Origin: Paralcaligenes ureilyticus | GTDB lineage: Bacteria; Pseudomonadota; Gammaproteobacteria; Burkholderiales; Burkholderiaceae_B | Length of the DNA stretch: 64,000 nucleotides | NCBI RefSeq assembly: GCF_004346225.1 | Contig: NZ_SMAJ01000018.1 | Span: 22,812 to 86,811 of the forward strand | Reading direction: 5' to 3' | Shown here: positions 34,804-44,638 of the stretch, piece after piece | Layout of the letters: the number at the start of each line of letters is the position of its first letter | How positions within the stretch are numbered: position 1 is the first letter of the stretch | The notes under the pieces: generated by a model | Database searches by the model: none | What the model was told of the DNA's origin: nothing | What the model saw: only the letters and a program-made list of their open reading frames with translations | Program-made: the position numbers and the translations under genes

Positions 34804-37800
34804 TCAGGAACGGTTCTCCCCCTCGCCGGCAGCGCGACGCACGGTGAGCCCGATCAGTACCGGCATCGCCAGCAGCACGAGCGGTAGCTGGACGAGTGCG
34901 CCTGCAATGATCGCGATGGCGAGCGGCTGCAGCATCTGGTCTCCGGATCCACTGATTGCGGCACCCAGAGGCACGAGCGCAAGAATCATCGCAAGCGTGC
35001 TCATCAGTATGGGCCTCAGCCGATTGAGCGCCGCCCCTTTGATAGCGTCGCGCGGCGCCAGGGTTTCCCGCAAGGCCTGGTATTCGGAAACCAGGAAGAT
35101 CGCCATTTCGGTGGCGATTCCTATGATCATTACCATGCCCATCATCGCCGTGATGTTGAGCTCGACCCCCGCGAGCCAAAGGCCTACGAAGACGGCTCCG
35201 GTGGAGACGAGCGAGGTAGCCATGATGATGACGGGGATAAGCAGGCTTCGATAAAGGAACATCAAGAGGATGATTTCTGCAACGACGGCTGCTGCGAACA
35301 CTTTCGTCATGCCGCGCGCGGCCATTTGCTGCTGCTTGTAAGCACCTCCCAGGGAGTAAGTCACCCCGAACGGGATCAGGTCGGGTTTGGCCAGCATGCG
35401 CTTGACGGCGGCGATGGTGGAACCAAGGTCGTAAGCACCAGTGGTTTGCGCAGTGACCGCCACAATCTGCCGCAAATTTTTGCGTGTGAGTTGGGGTTGG
35501 CCGGAAACAAACTGTGTTGTCGCAACGGAACTAAGCGGGAATATCGCGCCGTTTTGCCCCTGGATCGGCAGGTTGCCGAGCCGATCACGGTAGATTGGGT
35601 ATTGCGGCGCCTCCAGCCGCAGCCTGACCCCCACGTCCTGGTTCGCGCCCAGATAGCGGGTGACTACAGCCCCATTGAGGTAGTGGTAGATTTGCCCCTC
35701 GACCTCGGCCGGCGTTGTGCCCTTGAGAGCGGCGGCTGCCGAATCGACATGGATCTCTATTGCGTCGCCGGCAGGTGTCACGCCACTGTCGATGGAGGCC
35801 TGCTCCACGCCAGGCACCTTACCCAGTGCGTCAGCTACCCTTTGGGCAACACCGTCCAGTATGTCCGGATTGCTCGCGCTCAACTCAATGACGACAGGCT
35901 GCCGGCGACCCACCATATCGCCGATCATGTCGCTCATCAACTGGTGGGTGTCGAAACTTACGCCGGGCACGAGCCGCGTCACCTTGCCCGAAATATCGTC
36001 CATGACGTTCCAGATATCGGGGCGCTTGGAAGAATCGACGAGGCGTACGAAGAAATCCCCCTGATAGGTCTCAGCCAGGTCGCCGCCCAGCCCTGCACCG
36101 GTGCGCCGCGAATAGGTTTGGACGTAGGGATTGCTTTTCAGGATGGCCTCGACTTGCTGCAACTCACGGTCGGTTTCGTGCAGTGAGGTACTGGGTGCCG
36201 TCTTGTAGTCGAGCACAAACCCGCCCTCGTCCATGCGAGGCAGAAACCCCGTGCCCACATGGCTGTAGCCGATATAACCGACGCCGCAGAGAACGGCTAG
36301 CCCCACGGCGATGAGCCATGGTCTGCGAAACAGACTATCGAGCAACCGCGCATGGGTGCGTCGCACCACACCTTCCCTGTTGTGGCCGGGATCCGTCCAC
36401 TTTGCAAAATCGACCATGCTGCGGGCGAGCAACGGCACGGTGAACGCCGTAAGCAAAAAAGAAATAATTAGCGACGAGGCCATGGTCAATGACAGGTATT
36501 TGAAGAATGAGCCTGTCACACCCGAAAGGAACGCCAACGGGATGAAAATGACAACGGTTGCCAGCGAAGAACCCAGCAATGGCGATAAGAACTCCCTCGA
36601 TGCGTGCAGCACCCCGGCTTTGGGATCTGCCTGCTCCGGGCGGCCCACCCGCCGTGCAATGTGTTCCACCATGACAATCACGTCGTCGATCAGCAAGCCG
36701 ATCGCCGCGGCGATACCGCCTAGCGTCATGATGTTTATCGTCATGCCGAGGAGCCAGAGGACCAGCACACTGCATAGCACCGACATTGGCACTACGATCA
36801 TGGCCACTGCAGTCACGCGCCAGTTTCTCAGAAACCAGAACAGTACCCCAGCCGCAAACAGCAACCCGATGGCAATGGCTTCTTCCAGCGCCGCAATCGA
36901 AGAGCGCACGAGTTGCGTTTGGTCGTACCACTTATACAGATGAATGGACTTGGGCTGAGTCTTCATGAATGTATTCAGCCGTTCGTCGACCTGTTTGGCA
37001 AGCGCCAGGGAGTCGGCGCGATCCTGCTGAAAGACGTCGAGCGTCACGGCCGGCTTGCCGTTGTCATTGACCAGCAGCCATTGCGGAGTGGTTCCCATCT
37101 TGACCGTCGCGATTTGCGATAACGGGACGACGCCGCCCTTTCTTGTTCGCACGGAAACTTTGCCTACCGAATCTGCAGAGGTAAACGCCGTATTGCCAAC
37201 GGCCAGGTAGAGCAGGCCATTGTCTTCGACGTGGCCGACCGATTGCAGGGTATTGGTCGCGGACACTGCTTTCGCGATATCGGGCAGGGTTATGCCATAG
37301 TGCTGCAAGACGAGGGGTGAGACCGATACCTGCACTTCCGGCGTCTTGCCACCGAGAATGCCGACGCGTTTTATACCCGGTATGCCTGTAAGCAAGGGCA
37401 GCATTTGACGCTGTGCAATTCGGCGCAAGTCGGCCGGCGATACCTTGTCCGAGATCAGTGCATAAGACACAAACGGCATGATGGCATTCGGACTCATCTG
37501 GATGGCATCATACGAGGTCCCAGGCGGCAAATTCGGCAGCTTTTGCGCAAACGCCGTATCGATACTCATCAGCGCCTGGTTCATATTGGATCCCCACGGG
37601 AAATCCACAAAGATCTGGGCAGAGCCGCGCGATGTCGTGGACGAAACACCCAGGGCGCCCGGGACAGCCCTGGCTGCCGCTTCAAGCGGCTGGGTCACTT
37701 CCACCAACATCTGCTTGGCAGGCATGCTTGTGGCGCTTACTTCGATACGGACGCGCGGAAAATCGGTCAGCGGAAACAGCCCGATCGGCATACTGTTTAC

Positions 37801-37881
37801 CGCATAAAGGCCCGCCAGGGTGAGGACAAACGAGACAAATAGAATCGGCAAGCGATGATGATGCAGCCAGGACGTCAGCAT
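34804..37881 (-). CDS. RND-family efflux permease
   Basis: 1025 residues, inner-membrane proton-driven pump subunit. N-terminal TM1 (PILFVSFVLTLAGLYAV) is followed by a large periplasmic porter region, a TM2-6 block (from FAAGVLFWFLRNWRVTAVAM, with GLLIDDVIVMVEHIAR), a second porter region (GFLPRMDEGGFVLDY), and TM8-12. Length and layout fit the family. Start overlaps the adaptor gene stop by 1 nt (TAATG). With the adaptor and outer-membrane genes upstream it forms a complete tripartite pump. Substrate unknown; a drug or metabolite rather than a metal is suggested by the absence of the methionine-rich features of CusA, which is weak evidence. Confidence 0.92.
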   Translation of the reverse strand: MLTSWLHHHRLPILFVSFVLTLAGLYAVNSMPIGLFPLTDFPRVRIEVSATSMPAKQMLVEVTQPLEAAARAVPGALGVSSTTSRGSAQIFVDFPWGSNMNQALMSIDTAFAQKLPNLPPGTSYDAIQMSPNAIMPFVSYALISDKVSPADLRRIAQRQMLPLLTGIPGIKRVGILGGKTPEVQVSVSPLVLQHYGITLPDIAKAVSATNTLQSVGHVEDNGLLYLAVGNTAFTSADSVGKVSVRTRKGGVVPLSQIATVKMGTTPQWLLVNDNGKPAVTLDVFQQDRADSLALAKQVDERLNTFMKTQPKSIHLYKWYDQTQLVRSSIAALEEAIAIGLLFAAGVLFWFLRNWRVTAVAMIVVPMSVLCSVLVLWLLGMTINIMTLGGIAAAIGLLIDDVIVMVEHIARRVGRPEQADPKAGVLHASREFLSPLLGSSLATVVIFIPLAFLSGVTGSFFKYLSLTMASSLIISFLLTAFTVPLLARSMVDFAKWTDPGHNREGVVRRTHARLLDSLFRRPWLIAVGLAVLCGVGYIGYSHVGTGFLPRMDEGGFVLDYKTAPSTSLHETDRELQQVEAILKSNPYVQTYSRRTGAGLGGDLAETYQGDFFVRLVDSSKRPDIWNVMDDISGKVTRLVPGVSFDTHQLMSDMIGDMVGRRQPVVIELSASNPDILDGVAQRVADALGKVPGVEQASIDSGVTPAGDAIEIHVDSAAAALKGTTPAEVEGQIYHYLNGAVVTRYLGANQDVGVRLRLEAPQYPIYRDRLGNLPIQGQNGAIFPLSSVATTQFVSGQPQLTRKNLRQIVAVTAQTTGAYDLGSTIAAVKRMLAKPDLIPFGVTYSLGGAYKQQQMAARGMTKVFAAAVVAEIILLMFLYRSLLIPVIIMATSLVSTGAVFVGLWLAGVELNITAMMGMVMIIGIATEMAIFLVSEYQALRETLAPRDAIKGAALNRLRPILMSTLAMILALVPLGAAISGSGDQMLQPLAIAIIAGALVQLPLVLLAMPVLIGLTVRRAAGEGENRS

Positions 37882-38933
37882 TACTTTCCGCTCCCGTCGT
37901 GCTGGACTCCGAGCCGGATATTTGCACCATCATCGAGCTGGTAATTGCCATTGAGCACGAGGAGTTGATCGGCCCTCAGTCCGGAACCCCGTATTGCATC
38001 CTTATCATCGTGAGTACCCGCAACGAGCACGGGAACTTTGCGTGCTTTTTTTCCGTCGACCTGGACGACGTAGGATTTGCCATGCGGGTCCACCAATATG
38101 GCGGCATGAGGCACCACGTACCCACGCGTCTGGCCAACGGTGATCACGGCTTTCGCGGCCTCACCGGGAATCAATTTGTCGGCAGGCAACGAAATGTCCA
38201 CGGAGACGAGACCTGTCGACGGATCGATAATTGAACTTCGGTGCGACACGACCCCTGTCACATCCTGGCGGCCAACGAGTGCCGTCACTTGCGCCGCATT
38301 ACCTGCGTTGACCAACATCGCCTCGGGCGGTGTAACGCCAACCCGCAGCGTGAGATCGTCGGCCTTGATAAGATCGATGAGGGGAGTCCCGTTCGACGCA
38401 AACATGCCGGGCGAAACGAGCAGGCGCGAAACAATGGCGCGAAAAGGGGCACGCAAAGTCATTGTCCCCGCGGCTCCCTGTGCCTTGAGAGCGCCCAGAG
38501 CCGCCCGGGCATCGGACCGTGTTTTCAGGGCATTGGCAAGCTGCTGTGCAGTCGCGAGATGCTGACCGAGCATATCGCGGGTTCGCGCGACCAGTTGTTC
38601 GGCATCACGCAGCGCCGATTGAGCCTGGGTGTAGGCGGCGGCCGTCTGCGCTCCCGGTATGAGTTGCAGCAACGGCGCGCCCGGCGCGACCTCGTCGCCT
38701 TCATGCGCGTAAACATCGCCCACGGTTTCCGATGTTTGCGCCGTGATGACGTGCCTGGCGGAAGGCAAGGACAGGACAGCGCCATATGCGGTAATTGTAT
38801 GTGGCAGGTTTCCCTGTCGTATTGCCGTGACCGTAACCAGAACGCTGGGTTGTTCCGCGCCGGGTTGTGCGGCAAATCCGCAGCCCGACCAGACGGCAAG
38901 CAAAGCAATGCTGAAGATTGATTGATATTTCAT
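37881..38933 (-). CDS. RND efflux periplasmic adaptor subunit (membrane fusion protein)
   Basis: 350 residues, with an N-terminal signal sequence ending near SGCGFAAQ; the Cys suggests possible lipidation but the lipobox is imperfect. The middle contains the biotinyl-lipoyl-like halves (HVITAQTSETVGDVYAHEGDEV... and GTMTLRAPFRAIVSRLL) split by a helical hairpin (AYTQAQSALRDAEQLVARTRDML), then beta-barrel and membrane-proximal domains. It connects the inner-membrane pump to the outer-membrane channel. It overlaps both neighbours, by 4 nt upstream (ATGA) and 1 nt downstream. Confidence 0.92.
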   Translation of the reverse strand: MKYQSIFSIALLAVWSGCGFAAQPGAEQPSVLVTVTAIRQGNLPHTITAYGAVLSLPSARHVITAQTSETVGDVYAHEGDEVAPGAPLLQLIPGAQTAAAYTQAQSALRDAEQLVARTRDMLGQHLATAQQLANALKTRSDARAALGALKAQGAAGTMTLRAPFRAIVSRLLVSPGMFASNGTPLIDLIKADDLTLRVGVTPPEAMLVNAGNAAQVTALVGRQDVTGVVSHRSSIIDPSTGLVSVDISLPADKLIPGEAAKAVITVGQTRGYVVPHAAILVDPHGKSYVVQVDGKKARKVPVLVAGTHDDKDAIRGSGLRADQLLVLNGNYQLDDGANIRLGVQHDGSGK

Positions 38934-40300
38934 GATTGTCCTAGAGTGTCCAGGGGAGCGATTCGCGTTCGAGGCAGCCCCAGACCCAACTCCAGGTCAA
39001 GGGCGATGCGAGTTTCATCAAGGCCGCGCTCCAGATCAAACACTGCCAGGCGCCGGCTCAAAGCGGTTGTCTCGTAATCCATCAAGGCGCGCCCATCGAG
39101 GTTGCCTTGTTCGTAAGCCTTGTACGCGGTCGTTGCCTGCCCTTCGGCTGACGCAGCGTTCCGCTCTGCCGCTTCCAGGTGCGAGTTGAAATATTCACTA
39201 CGCGCATGGAGTGCGAGAATGGTAGCAACCATGCTGTCGAGGCGGCTCTGGTATTGCTCGTGAAGCAGAAGTCTTGTGGCTTTGGCTTGCGCAACTTGGC
39301 CCTGATTTCGCTTGAAAATCGGCAAGTCGAACGTCACCGTGGGCCCGCCCGACTTGACCTGGGAGGTATCCGAACCCCAAGAGCCGCCCAGCGCGAATGC
39401 CGGGAATTGGCCGAGGATCGCAGTACGCATGCTCTCATCCGCCGAACGGTAGCCGAGCTGCAACGCGACAAGGTCAGGACGCCTCTCTGGTACGCTGGCA
39501 ATCAAGGCGTCGAGGTTTGGGGGCTGCTTTGCCGTCTGTGGCTTTGCAATGGCAAACCGGGCGCCAGGCTTCATCCCGAGCAGGGTGTCGAGGTCGCTCC
39601 AGTTCTTGATCTGCTGCAATTCAAGAGCCGTAATGGCTTGATCGAGCGACGATTTGGACGCAAGAAATGGCGTGAGATCTGCGCGGCTTGCGTTTCCGGC
39701 ATCAACGGCGCGCCTGACCTGCAAGGCTGCACGCGATATCGGGGCAAGCTTGGCCTTGTTGTGTGAAAGAGCCTGGTTATTCCAGTAGATTCCTACCGCC
39801 AGAAGGCGAGCCTTTTGCGCGACCTGCCATTCCTTCCAAAGCAGATCCGCATTGACTTGGGAGACATGCGCCTGGGCGGCAGCGACACGGCTGCGGTACG
39901 TTACAAGCGATGCAATGTCCTGGGCCAGAGATGCGGTATAGGCGGCGACCGCACCCGGGCCACTGAGCACGGTGGCATAGCCCAGGCTGATCGAGGGGTT
40001 GGGAAGCACCGCGCTCTGTATCGCCGCCGCCTGCGCCAGATCGAACTCGCCGCGTTCAGACCGGAGCTCGGGTGCATTGATTACGGCAAGCATGCCAATC
40101 TGCCCCGCCGTCAACGGTTTGCCAACGTCGATGACTTTGGAGTTCGTGCCCGGCATAGGCTCCGGCAGCACATGTCTTATATCGGCGATGTGTTCCGCAA
40201 GCCTTGCCCGATCGGGAAGCGGTAGCGGATGGTACGCCGCACAGCCCCCAATCAGTAAAAGACAAGCCCACACACTAAGATGCGATAATGGTTTCATCAT
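38930..40300 (-). CDS. TolC-like outer-membrane efflux lipoprotein
   Basis: 456 residues from the ATG at 40300, chosen because a lipoprotein signal peptide begins there (MMKPLSHLSVWACLLLIGGC, lipobox LIGGC) and GGAG lies 9 nt upstream; the open frame extends 43 codons further without signal features. The remainder has two long helical repeats of the outer membrane factor family (e.g. AVLPNPSISLGYATVLSG and GQFPAFALGGSWGSD). It forms the exit duct of the tripartite pump encoded by the two following genes. Confidence 0.9.
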   Translation of the reverse strand: MMKPLSHLSVWACLLLIGGCAAYHPLPLPDRARLAEHIADIRHVLPEPMPGTNSKVIDVGKPLTAGQIGMLAVINAPELRSERGEFDLAQAAAIQSAVLPNPSISLGYATVLSGPGAVAAYTASLAQDIASLVTYRSRVAAAQAHVSQVNADLLWKEWQVAQKARLLAVGIYWNNQALSHNKAKLAPISRAALQVRRAVDAGNASRADLTPFLASKSSLDQAITALELQQIKNWSDLDTLLGMKPGARFAIAKPQTAKQPPNLDALIASVPERRPDLVALQLGYRSADESMRTAILGQFPAFALGGSWGSDTSQVKSGGPTVTFDLPIFKRNQGQVAQAKATRLLLHEQYQSRLDSMVATILALHARSEYFNSHLEAAERNAASAEGQATTAYKAYEQGNLDGRALMDYETTALSRRLAVFDLERGLDETRIALDLELGLGLPRTRIAPLDTLGQS

Positions 40301-40361
40301 GTTCCAGTACTCCAGCAGAAACCTGAGTGCGCACGATTCTTCTTGAAACGACGTGCAATAT

Positions 40362-41132
40362 TCATTGACGGGCTGGGTACGCGGATTTGCCATCCATGCC
40401 GAACTGCTCGATGGCAACCAGCATGACAATCACAGCGAGGAACAAGGCGCTGGTCCACATGGCGCCCATTCCGAAACCGCCTTTGGCCTGAGTCAGCAGA
40501 TCGCCCAACGCGGCGCCAAAGGGGCGTGTAAGAATGTAGGCAATCCAGAAAGTCAGCACCGCGTTTCCGCCCAGGCGCCAGGCGCCATAGGACAGCGCAA
40601 TCAGTACACCAAAAGCGATGGCTCCCCAGGTAAAGCCCAGACTCAGCGCTTCAGTCGCCAGATCCCCCGCCGCAGTGCCCAGGGCAAAGGTGCAGAGAAT
40701 CGCGGCCCAGTAGAACAGTTCCCGGCGTCGCGACGTAATGTCATGGATCGACAAGGTGTGTTCCACCCGGTGCCAGACGGCGAAAATCGCCATCAGCAGG
40801 ACAGCAAAGACCGAAGTGCTGATGGCCAGGCTGACGCCGAACCCATCGGTCAGCAGATCGGTGATCTGCGTACCGACAATACTGACCAGAACGACAGTCA
40901 GCCAATAAATCCAGGGCGTGTAGCGGTGTTTGCGCAATTGAGTAATCAAAGCAGCCAGCAGCAGGACGGCCATGACGCTACGGGTCACCCCCTGGCCCGC
41001 GTTGACGGCCAGAAAATCGGCACCCGTTTCGCCCACGGTCGTGCACATGATCTTGATGATCCAGAATGAAAGGGTGATTTCCGGAACCTTGATCAGCCAG
41101 TTGGCTGATTTATCTGCACGAAATTCGTTCAT
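40362..41132 (-). CDS. COG4705/DUF347 polytopic membrane protein
   Basis: 256 residues, about eight membrane segments, with four copies of the DUF347 repeat motif: VGETGADFL, VGTQITDLL, LGTAAGDLA and FGAALGDLL, each Gly-rich and ending in Asp before a helix. The first copy follows VPEITLSFWIIKIMCTT, characteristic of COG4705 proteins. The biochemical function of the family is not established to my knowledge; repeated acidic motifs in membrane helices suggest ion or solute transport. It is the first gene of the RND pump operon, 61 bp before the outer-membrane lipoprotein gene, so it probably shares its regulation. Confidence 0.8.
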   Translation of the reverse strand: MNEFRADKSANWLIKVPEITLSFWIIKIMCTTVGETGADFLAVNAGQGVTRSVMAVLLLAALITQLRKHRYTPWIYWLTVVLVSIVGTQITDLLTDGFGVSLAISTSVFAVLLMAIFAVWHRVEHTLSIHDITSRRRELFYWAAILCTFALGTAAGDLATEALSLGFTWGAIAFGVLIALSYGAWRLGGNAVLTFWIAYILTRPFGAALGDLLTQAKGGFGMGAMWTSALFLAVIVMLVAIEQFGMDGKSAYPARQ

Positions 41133-41223
41133 GATGAATCCCCTGAAATGCGCAAGAATTTGCGTACCGGAGATGTTACGGACGAAGACTTAGCTCACAC
41201 TGAGGGGCCGATTTGGAATGGCG

Positions 41224-42660
41224 TCAATCTCCGGACGAGCCCGCCGCCATGAGCAAGGTCTTGGGCTCCAGATAGGCGCTGATGCCCCATTTGCCCATCT
41301 CCCGTCCCAGCCCCGAATGCTTGAAGCCACCAAATGGCGCGCGCGGCTCATGTGCCAGCGTGTTGACCAGCACGCGGCCCGCGTCGATCTGGCGTGCCAC
41401 GCGCTCGCAGCGTGCCGGGTCCGCGCCGAGCACGACGGCGCTCAGGCCATAAGGCGTGTCGTTGGCGATGGCGATCGCATCGGCCTCGCCGTCGTAGGCA
41501 ATGAGGGTGAGCACGGGGCCGAAGATTTCCTCGCGCGCAATGCGCATCTGGTTGGTCGCGCGGGTGAAGATCGTGGGCTTCACGAACCAGCCTGTGTTCA
41601 ATCCTTCCGGCCGCCCTTCACCGCCGGACAGCAGCGTCGCGCCTTCGGCCTGGCCGAGCCGGATGTAGCTTTGCACGCGCTCCCATTGTTTCGCGCTCAC
41701 CATGGGGCCGATGTCGGTCTCGGCCTCACGCGGGTCACCGGACTTGATGCGCGACACCGCTCCTTTCGCGATCTGCTCAAACTCGGCCAGCCGCTTGCGC
41801 GGCACAAGAATGCGCGTGCCCGCGATGCAGGCCTGGCCGCTGTTGGCAAAGCCGGCTTGAAGCACGAGGGAAATGATGCCGGCGAAGTCCGCGTCCTCCA
41901 GCACCACGGTGGGCGACTTGCCGCCCAGCTCCAGCGTCACGCGCTTCATCGTGGCGGCGCCGGCGCTCACCAGATGCTCGCCCACAGCGGATGAGCCGGT
42001 GAACGAGATCTTGGCGATGTCGGGGTGGCGCGTGATTTCTTCACCAACCACATCGCCGCGGCCATTGACGATGTTGAACACCCCTGGGGGCAGTCCCGCT
42101 TCGTGCAGCGCCTCGGCCACGATCTGCGTCTGCATCGCGCTCATCTCGCTGGGCTTGATGACGGCGGTGCAGCCCGCCGCCAGCGCGGTGGCGAGCTTGT
42201 TGCAGATAAAGCCCGCATTGCTGTTCCACGGCGTGATCAGGCCGGCGACGCCGACGGGCGTCAGGATGACGCGCGCATTGCCGGCCGTCTCCTCGAACGA
42301 GAAGGATTCCAGCGCATCGATGGCCTGCGCGATGGCTTCGGCCGGATAGGTCGCCATCCAGTGCGAGCGAACGCGAGGCGCTCCGTACTCGGTCACGACG
42401 GCCTCCATCAGCGCGTCCTCCCGCGCCACGATGGCCCGCTGCATGCGCCCAAGCGCGGCCCTGCGTTCTTCGCGCGTGGTGCGTGACCAGGCGGGGAACG
42501 CCGCTTTGGCCGCCGCGATGGCGCGCTGTGCATCCTGCCGATTGCCCAGGCGCACCCGGCCAATGACTTCTTCGGTGCTCGGGTTGTGAAGATCGAACCA
42601 TTCCTGGCCGTGCGGCGTGACGAATTCGCCGTTGATGTAGATGTGCTCTATGCGTCGCAT
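41224..42660 (-). CDS. aldehyde dehydrogenase family protein (with divergent LysR regulator)
   Basis: 478 residues from the ATG at 42660, preceded by AAGGA at a good distance; the open frame extends 75 codons upstream without similarity. NAD(P)-dependent fold: TPWNSNAGFICNKLATALA, the glutamate in LELGGKSP, the nucleophile cysteine in NSGQACIAGTR, EEIFGPVLTLIAY. The conserved C-terminus PFGGFKHSGLGREMG is present. It oxidises an aldehyde to the acid; substrate not readable. It is divergent from a LysR regulator gene, which likely controls it, and is related to a second aldehyde dehydrogenase gene in this window (45992-47434). Confidence 0.92.
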   Translation of the reverse strand: MRRIEHIYINGEFVTPHGQEWFDLHNPSTEEVIGRVRLGNRQDAQRAIAAAKAAFPAWSRTTREERRAALGRMQRAIVAREDALMEAVVTEYGAPRVRSHWMATYPAEAIAQAIDALESFSFEETAGNARVILTPVGVAGLITPWNSNAGFICNKLATALAAGCTAVIKPSEMSAMQTQIVAEALHEAGLPPGVFNIVNGRGDVVGEEITRHPDIAKISFTGSSAVGEHLVSAGAATMKRVTLELGGKSPTVVLEDADFAGIISLVLQAGFANSGQACIAGTRILVPRKRLAEFEQIAKGAVSRIKSGDPREAETDIGPMVSAKQWERVQSYIRLGQAEGATLLSGGEGRPEGLNTGWFVKPTIFTRATNQMRIAREEIFGPVLTLIAYDGEADAIAIANDTPYGLSAVVLGADPARCERVARQIDAGRVLVNTLAHEPRAPFGGFKHSGLGREMGKWGISAYLEPKTLLMAAGSSGD

Positions 42661-42809
42661 ATCGATTCCTTTGAGATTGGGATTCGCGGACCCGGGAGGG
42701 CGTGGAGAGTTCTCCTTCCGAGCCGTTATGCAACGAAGTTTAGAAGTGGATTTATATTCTGATAAGCCGTCTAATAGCGTATGGTACATCCCGAAATTCA
42801 GGACAATCC

Positions 42810-43712
42810 ATGCACCGCACTGGAATAACCGAGCTTGAAGTAGTTCTGGCCGTAGCGCGCCGCAATAGCTTTCGTGGCGCGGCACAAGAATTGGGAATGT
42901 CGACCACGGCAGTGAGCAGCGCGGTCGCTGGGCTGGAGGCGCGCTTGAAAGTGCGCCTGTTCAATCGCTCAACGCGCAGCGTAGCGCTTACGGATATCGG
43001 ACACCGCTATGTGGAGCGCATCGCACCGGCGCTCGCAGAGATCCGCAGCGCTGGCGAAGAAGCCAGCACCGGGCCGGACGCCCCCAGCGGCACACTGCGC
43101 ATCAACGCACCGCAGGAAGCGGCGTTCCTGCTGATGGAAACGCTGTTTAACCACTACGCACAGCGCTATCCGCAAGTGCGCATCGACATCGTGAGCGAGT
43201 CGCGCATGATCGACATCGTCGCCGACGGTTTCGATGCCGGCATTCGCCTGGCCGAATCCGTTCCGCAGGACATGATCGCCGTGCCGCTCTCCCGCGACAT
43301 TCGCATGCTTGTCGTAGCAACGCCCGAGTACCTGGAACGCCACGGGACTCCCAAGCATCCGCGCGATCTACTCAAGCACCGGAGCATCGGTATGCGCATG
43401 TCCCACGGTGGCGTCTATCACTGGGAACTGGAGCGCAACGGCCGGAAGCTGCAGATGGATTTGCCCGTGCGTCTGGCGCTCAATGAGCTGCCGGCCATCA
43501 AGCAGGCCGTGCTGCTCGGGCTGGGCATCGGCTTCATCTCCGAATGGCTTATCGAGGAAGAACTGACATCCGGCGTGCTGGTGCCCGTACTGATCCCGTG
43601 GTGCCAACCGTTTGGCGGGCTGAGGCTCTATTACTCAGGCCACCGCTTCGTGCCCGCGCGATTGCGAGCGCTCATCGGCCTGGTTCACGAGCTTGGGCTT
43701 GCGAAAGCGTGA
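42810..43712 (+). CDS. LysR-family transcriptional regulator
   Basis: 300 residues. N-terminal winged HTH with [19 protein letters not shown], and [17 protein letters not shown], then a substrate-binding domain with [12 protein letters not shown] and [12 protein letters not shown]. It belongs to the large group of LysR regulators that sit divergently beside one enzyme gene; here the neighbour is the aldehyde dehydrogenase gene, with a 149-bp AT-richer shared promoter region (42661-42809). Confidence 0.92.
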   Translation: MHRTGITELEVVLAVARRNSFRGAAQELGMSTTAVSSAVAGLEARLKVRLFNRSTRSVALTDIGHRYVERIAPALAEIRSAGEEASTGPDAPSGTLRINAPQEAAFLLMETLFNHYAQRYPQVRIDIVSESRMIDIVADGFDAGIRLAESVPQDMIAVPLSRDIRMLVVATPEYLERHGTPKHPRDLLKHRSIGMRMSHGGVYHWELERNGRKLQMDLPVRLALNELPAIKQAVLLGLGIGFISEWLIEEELTSGVLVPVLIPWCQPFGGLRLYYSGHRFVPARLRALIGLVHELGLAKA

Positions 43713-43770
43713 ACTGCGCAGCACCCGCCTCTCATCAAGTTTCGGCAGGTTCGGCTCGTTCTACAGGAGA

Positions 43771-44298
43771 TCAGCCAGCACCGGCGTGACAACATCGAAC
43801 AGTGCCGACAGCAGCGCTTCGCCGACCTTCCTTCGCAACATTGACCTGCAAGGCCACACGCGCCACGTCCAAGACGTCCGTGGCCAGCGAATAGCTGCCC
43901 CTGGCCTGCAACCAGGCCAGCACGTCCGCAAGGTGCCAGATCGACGCGCTACCCTCATGCACCGGCGCCGGGAAGCTGTTCGGATGGGCCAACATCAGCT
44001 TGCGCATGTTCTGCCGCGACACGCCCACGATCTCAGCCACATCGGTCAGACCAACCAAATCCGGCATCACCTCGATGAGCCTAGCCGACGGCGCGGCGCG
44101 GCGCACGTCGGCCAGCGCGCTATGCACGGCTTCATCCGCACTGGCCGCTTCGCGCGTGAACTCCAGCGCCAAGCGTCCCGGCTGCCCGATGCCGACCAAG
44201 GCATCGTCGCAGCCGGCTTCGCCTAGGCGCTCGACCAGCGCATCCGGGTCGCGGTCGTCCTCGTCGAGTTGGTACTTCAGAGTGAAGGTATATTCCAT
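43771..44298 (-). CDS. HTH DNA-binding protein, probable antitoxin partner of the HicA-like protein
   Basis: 175 residues from the ATG at 44298, preceded by AAGGAG inside the short gap after the toxin-like gene. An N-terminal half rich in acidic residues (KYQLDEDDRDPDALVERLGEAG fragment region) resembles the degraded RNase-H-like fold of HicB-type antitoxins. A helix-turn-helix follows: LTDVAEIVGVSRQNMRKLM, then WHLADVLAWLQARG. The gene starts 4 nt after the upstream gene ends. The layout (small basic HicA-like protein first, larger HTH protein second) fits a type II toxin-antitoxin pair. The last ~20 residues look unrelated and may come from readthrough into island junction sequence. Confidence 0.65.
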   Translation of the reverse strand: MEYTFTLKYQLDEDDRDPDALVERLGEAGCDDALVGIGQPGRLALEFTREAASADEAVHSALADVRRAAPSARLIEVMPDLVGLTDVAEIVGVSRQNMRKLMLAHPNSFPAPVHEGSASIWHLADVLAWLQARGSYSLATDVLDVARVALQVNVAKEGRRSAAVGTVRCCHAGAG

Positions 44299-44302
44299 CG
44301 TG

Positions 44303-44578
44303 CTACTCCTTGGCACCGTCATCAGCCTCGCGCTGCTTGCGGTGCGTAGTGCAGTTGTCCACGACGCGCCGCAAGGCGCGTGCGTGGTTGCCTGGGTTCT
44401 TCGGCGTGCTCCATACGCTGGTGATACAGAACTCGCCGCAGCGACACTCCTCATCGTTGTACGGGCAATAAATCCGCCCCCAGGCGTGGCCGCCGCCGAC
44501 TTCGACACGCCAGCCCTGCCCTTCGGCGTACCTGAGAGCTTCCTCGACCTCTTTCTTCGAATGAAGGGAACGAGCCAT
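44303..44578 (-). CDS. HicA-like toxin candidate
   Basis: 91 residues. The HicA pattern is a short protein with a helix (KEVEEALRYAEGQGWRVE), then a glycine-rich turn with the putative catalytic histidine (GGGHAWGRI). It differs from the classic family in carrying four cysteines (IYCPYNDEECRCGEFC) that might bind a metal, and a C-terminal basic helix (NHARALRRVVDNC). HicA proteins cleave mRNA. GGAG lies 7 nt before the ATG. A perfect palindrome, likely the operator, is 27 bp upstream. Confidence 0.6.
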   Translation of the reverse strand: MARSLHSKKEVEEALRYAEGQGWRVEVGGGHAWGRIYCPYNDEECRCGEFCITSVWSTPKNPGNHARALRRVVDNCTTHRKQREADDGAKE

Positions 44579-44605
44579 CTATAGTCTCCAGTATGGGGGT
44601 GATCG

Positions 44606-44631
44606 GCCAGGTTGTCAAATGACAACCTGGC
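44606..44631. promoter_or_regulatory. perfect palindrome upstream of the toxin-antitoxin pair
   Basis: Arms GCCAGGTTGTC and GACAACCTGGC (11 bp each) flank AAAT. The site lies 27 bp before the toxin-like gene start and is not followed by a T-run on the minus strand, so an operator for the HTH antitoxin is more likely than a terminator. Confidence 0.6.
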
Positions 44632-44638
44632 TGCCGTC

